The notes under the pieces: generated by a model
The model's database searches: none
Told to the model about the DNA's origin: nothing
The model's input: the letters and a program-made list of their open reading frames with translations, nothing else
NCBI RefSeq assembly: GCF_002847345.1
Contig: NZ_LXFV01000003.1
Coordinates: 1-64,000 of the forward strand
Origin: Pectobacterium peruviense
GTDB lineage: Bacteria; Pseudomonadota; Gammaproteobacteria; Enterobacterales; Enterobacteriaceae
Direction: 5' to 3'
DNA length: 64,000 nucleotides
Shown here: positions 63,914 to 64,000 of the stretch, in pieces
Layout: each line of letters starts with the position of its first letter
Numbering within the stretch: the stretch's first letter is position 1
Made by a program: the position numbers and the translations under genes

Positions 63914-64000
63914 TCAATCCCGCAGCCACGGCGTATAAGTCACGCCAATCAGAATCCCTTCGGGGCTCAGGAAACGAGTTACCTGCTGGCCCCAAGGTTC
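63914..64000 (-). CDS. VOC (glyoxalase/bleomycin resistance) family protein, C-terminal end (partial)
   Basis: The last 28 residues of a gene entering from the right edge: EPWGQQVTRFLSPEGILIGV and then TYTPWLRD. The WGQxxxRFxxPEGxLIG pattern is typical of the final strands of VOC-superfamily proteins, whose glutamate here would bind metal. Substrate cannot be told from the fragment. Confidence 0.75.
   Translation of the reverse strand, partial: EPWGQQVTRFLSPEGILIGVTYTPWLRD

Overview
The window is chromosomal DNA of a soft-rot enterobacterium, most likely Pectobacterium. The serralysin cluster (prtW-inh-prtDEF), a carotovoricin-like tail locus, the E. coli-like gene neighbourhoods and the moderately GC-rich coding sequence all fit this. 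No rRNA, tRNA, CRISPR array or insertion sequence was seen.

Left arm (1-16309, nearly all minus strand): a contractile phage-tail cluster without a head. Read in its own direction it has a lysis cassette (putative holin, SLT transglycosylase, Rz with embedded Rz1, Mu gp25- and gp26-like genes). A terminator follows, then a Mu-type tail module (gp37, gp38, sheath, tube, gp41 chaperone, tape measure) and a P2-type baseplate (U, X, D, V, W, J, I), tail fibre and fibre-assembly gene. Terminase, portal, capsid, integrase and repressor are all absent, so this looks like a carotovoricin-type tailocin. Its fibre gene carries a gix-like inversion core and faces the end of a convergent gene, as in the Mu G segment. 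Between tube and chaperone, bracketed by two hairpins, is a 97-residue protein closely resembling plant-type [2Fe-2S] ferredoxin in which all four ligand cysteines are replaced. This is the most unusual item in the window.

16420-22713: metalloprotease PrtW, its inhibitor Inh and the type I exporter PrtD/PrtE/PrtF, reading toward the tailocin lysis genes with no obvious terminator between. 23216-43403: mostly housekeeping and metabolism: DinG, an AraC/LysE pair, a 35-residue membrane protein, Idi, BglX, a GST, PBP7, a flavinylated FMN-binding protein, a class IV adenylate cyclase, MmuP/MmuM behind MetJ boxes, DusC, QueH, a peptide-binding protein, PepT and a RES-Xre toxin-antitoxin pair.

43581-57705: RhlE, then a ferric-siderophore uptake operon (TonB receptor, binding protein, two permeases, ATPase, FhuF-like reductase) behind a Fur-box-like site, then ybhGFSR encoding a drug/cation ABC exporter. 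In E. coli the regulator gene cecR lies between ybhG and rhlE; here the uptake operon occupies that place. 58032-64000: ybhL, the moaABCDE molybdopterin operon behind a Moco riboswitch, a MITE-like repeat (shorter relative near 45.2 kb), ybhK, a membrane-anchored coiled-coil protein and the end of a VOC-family gene.
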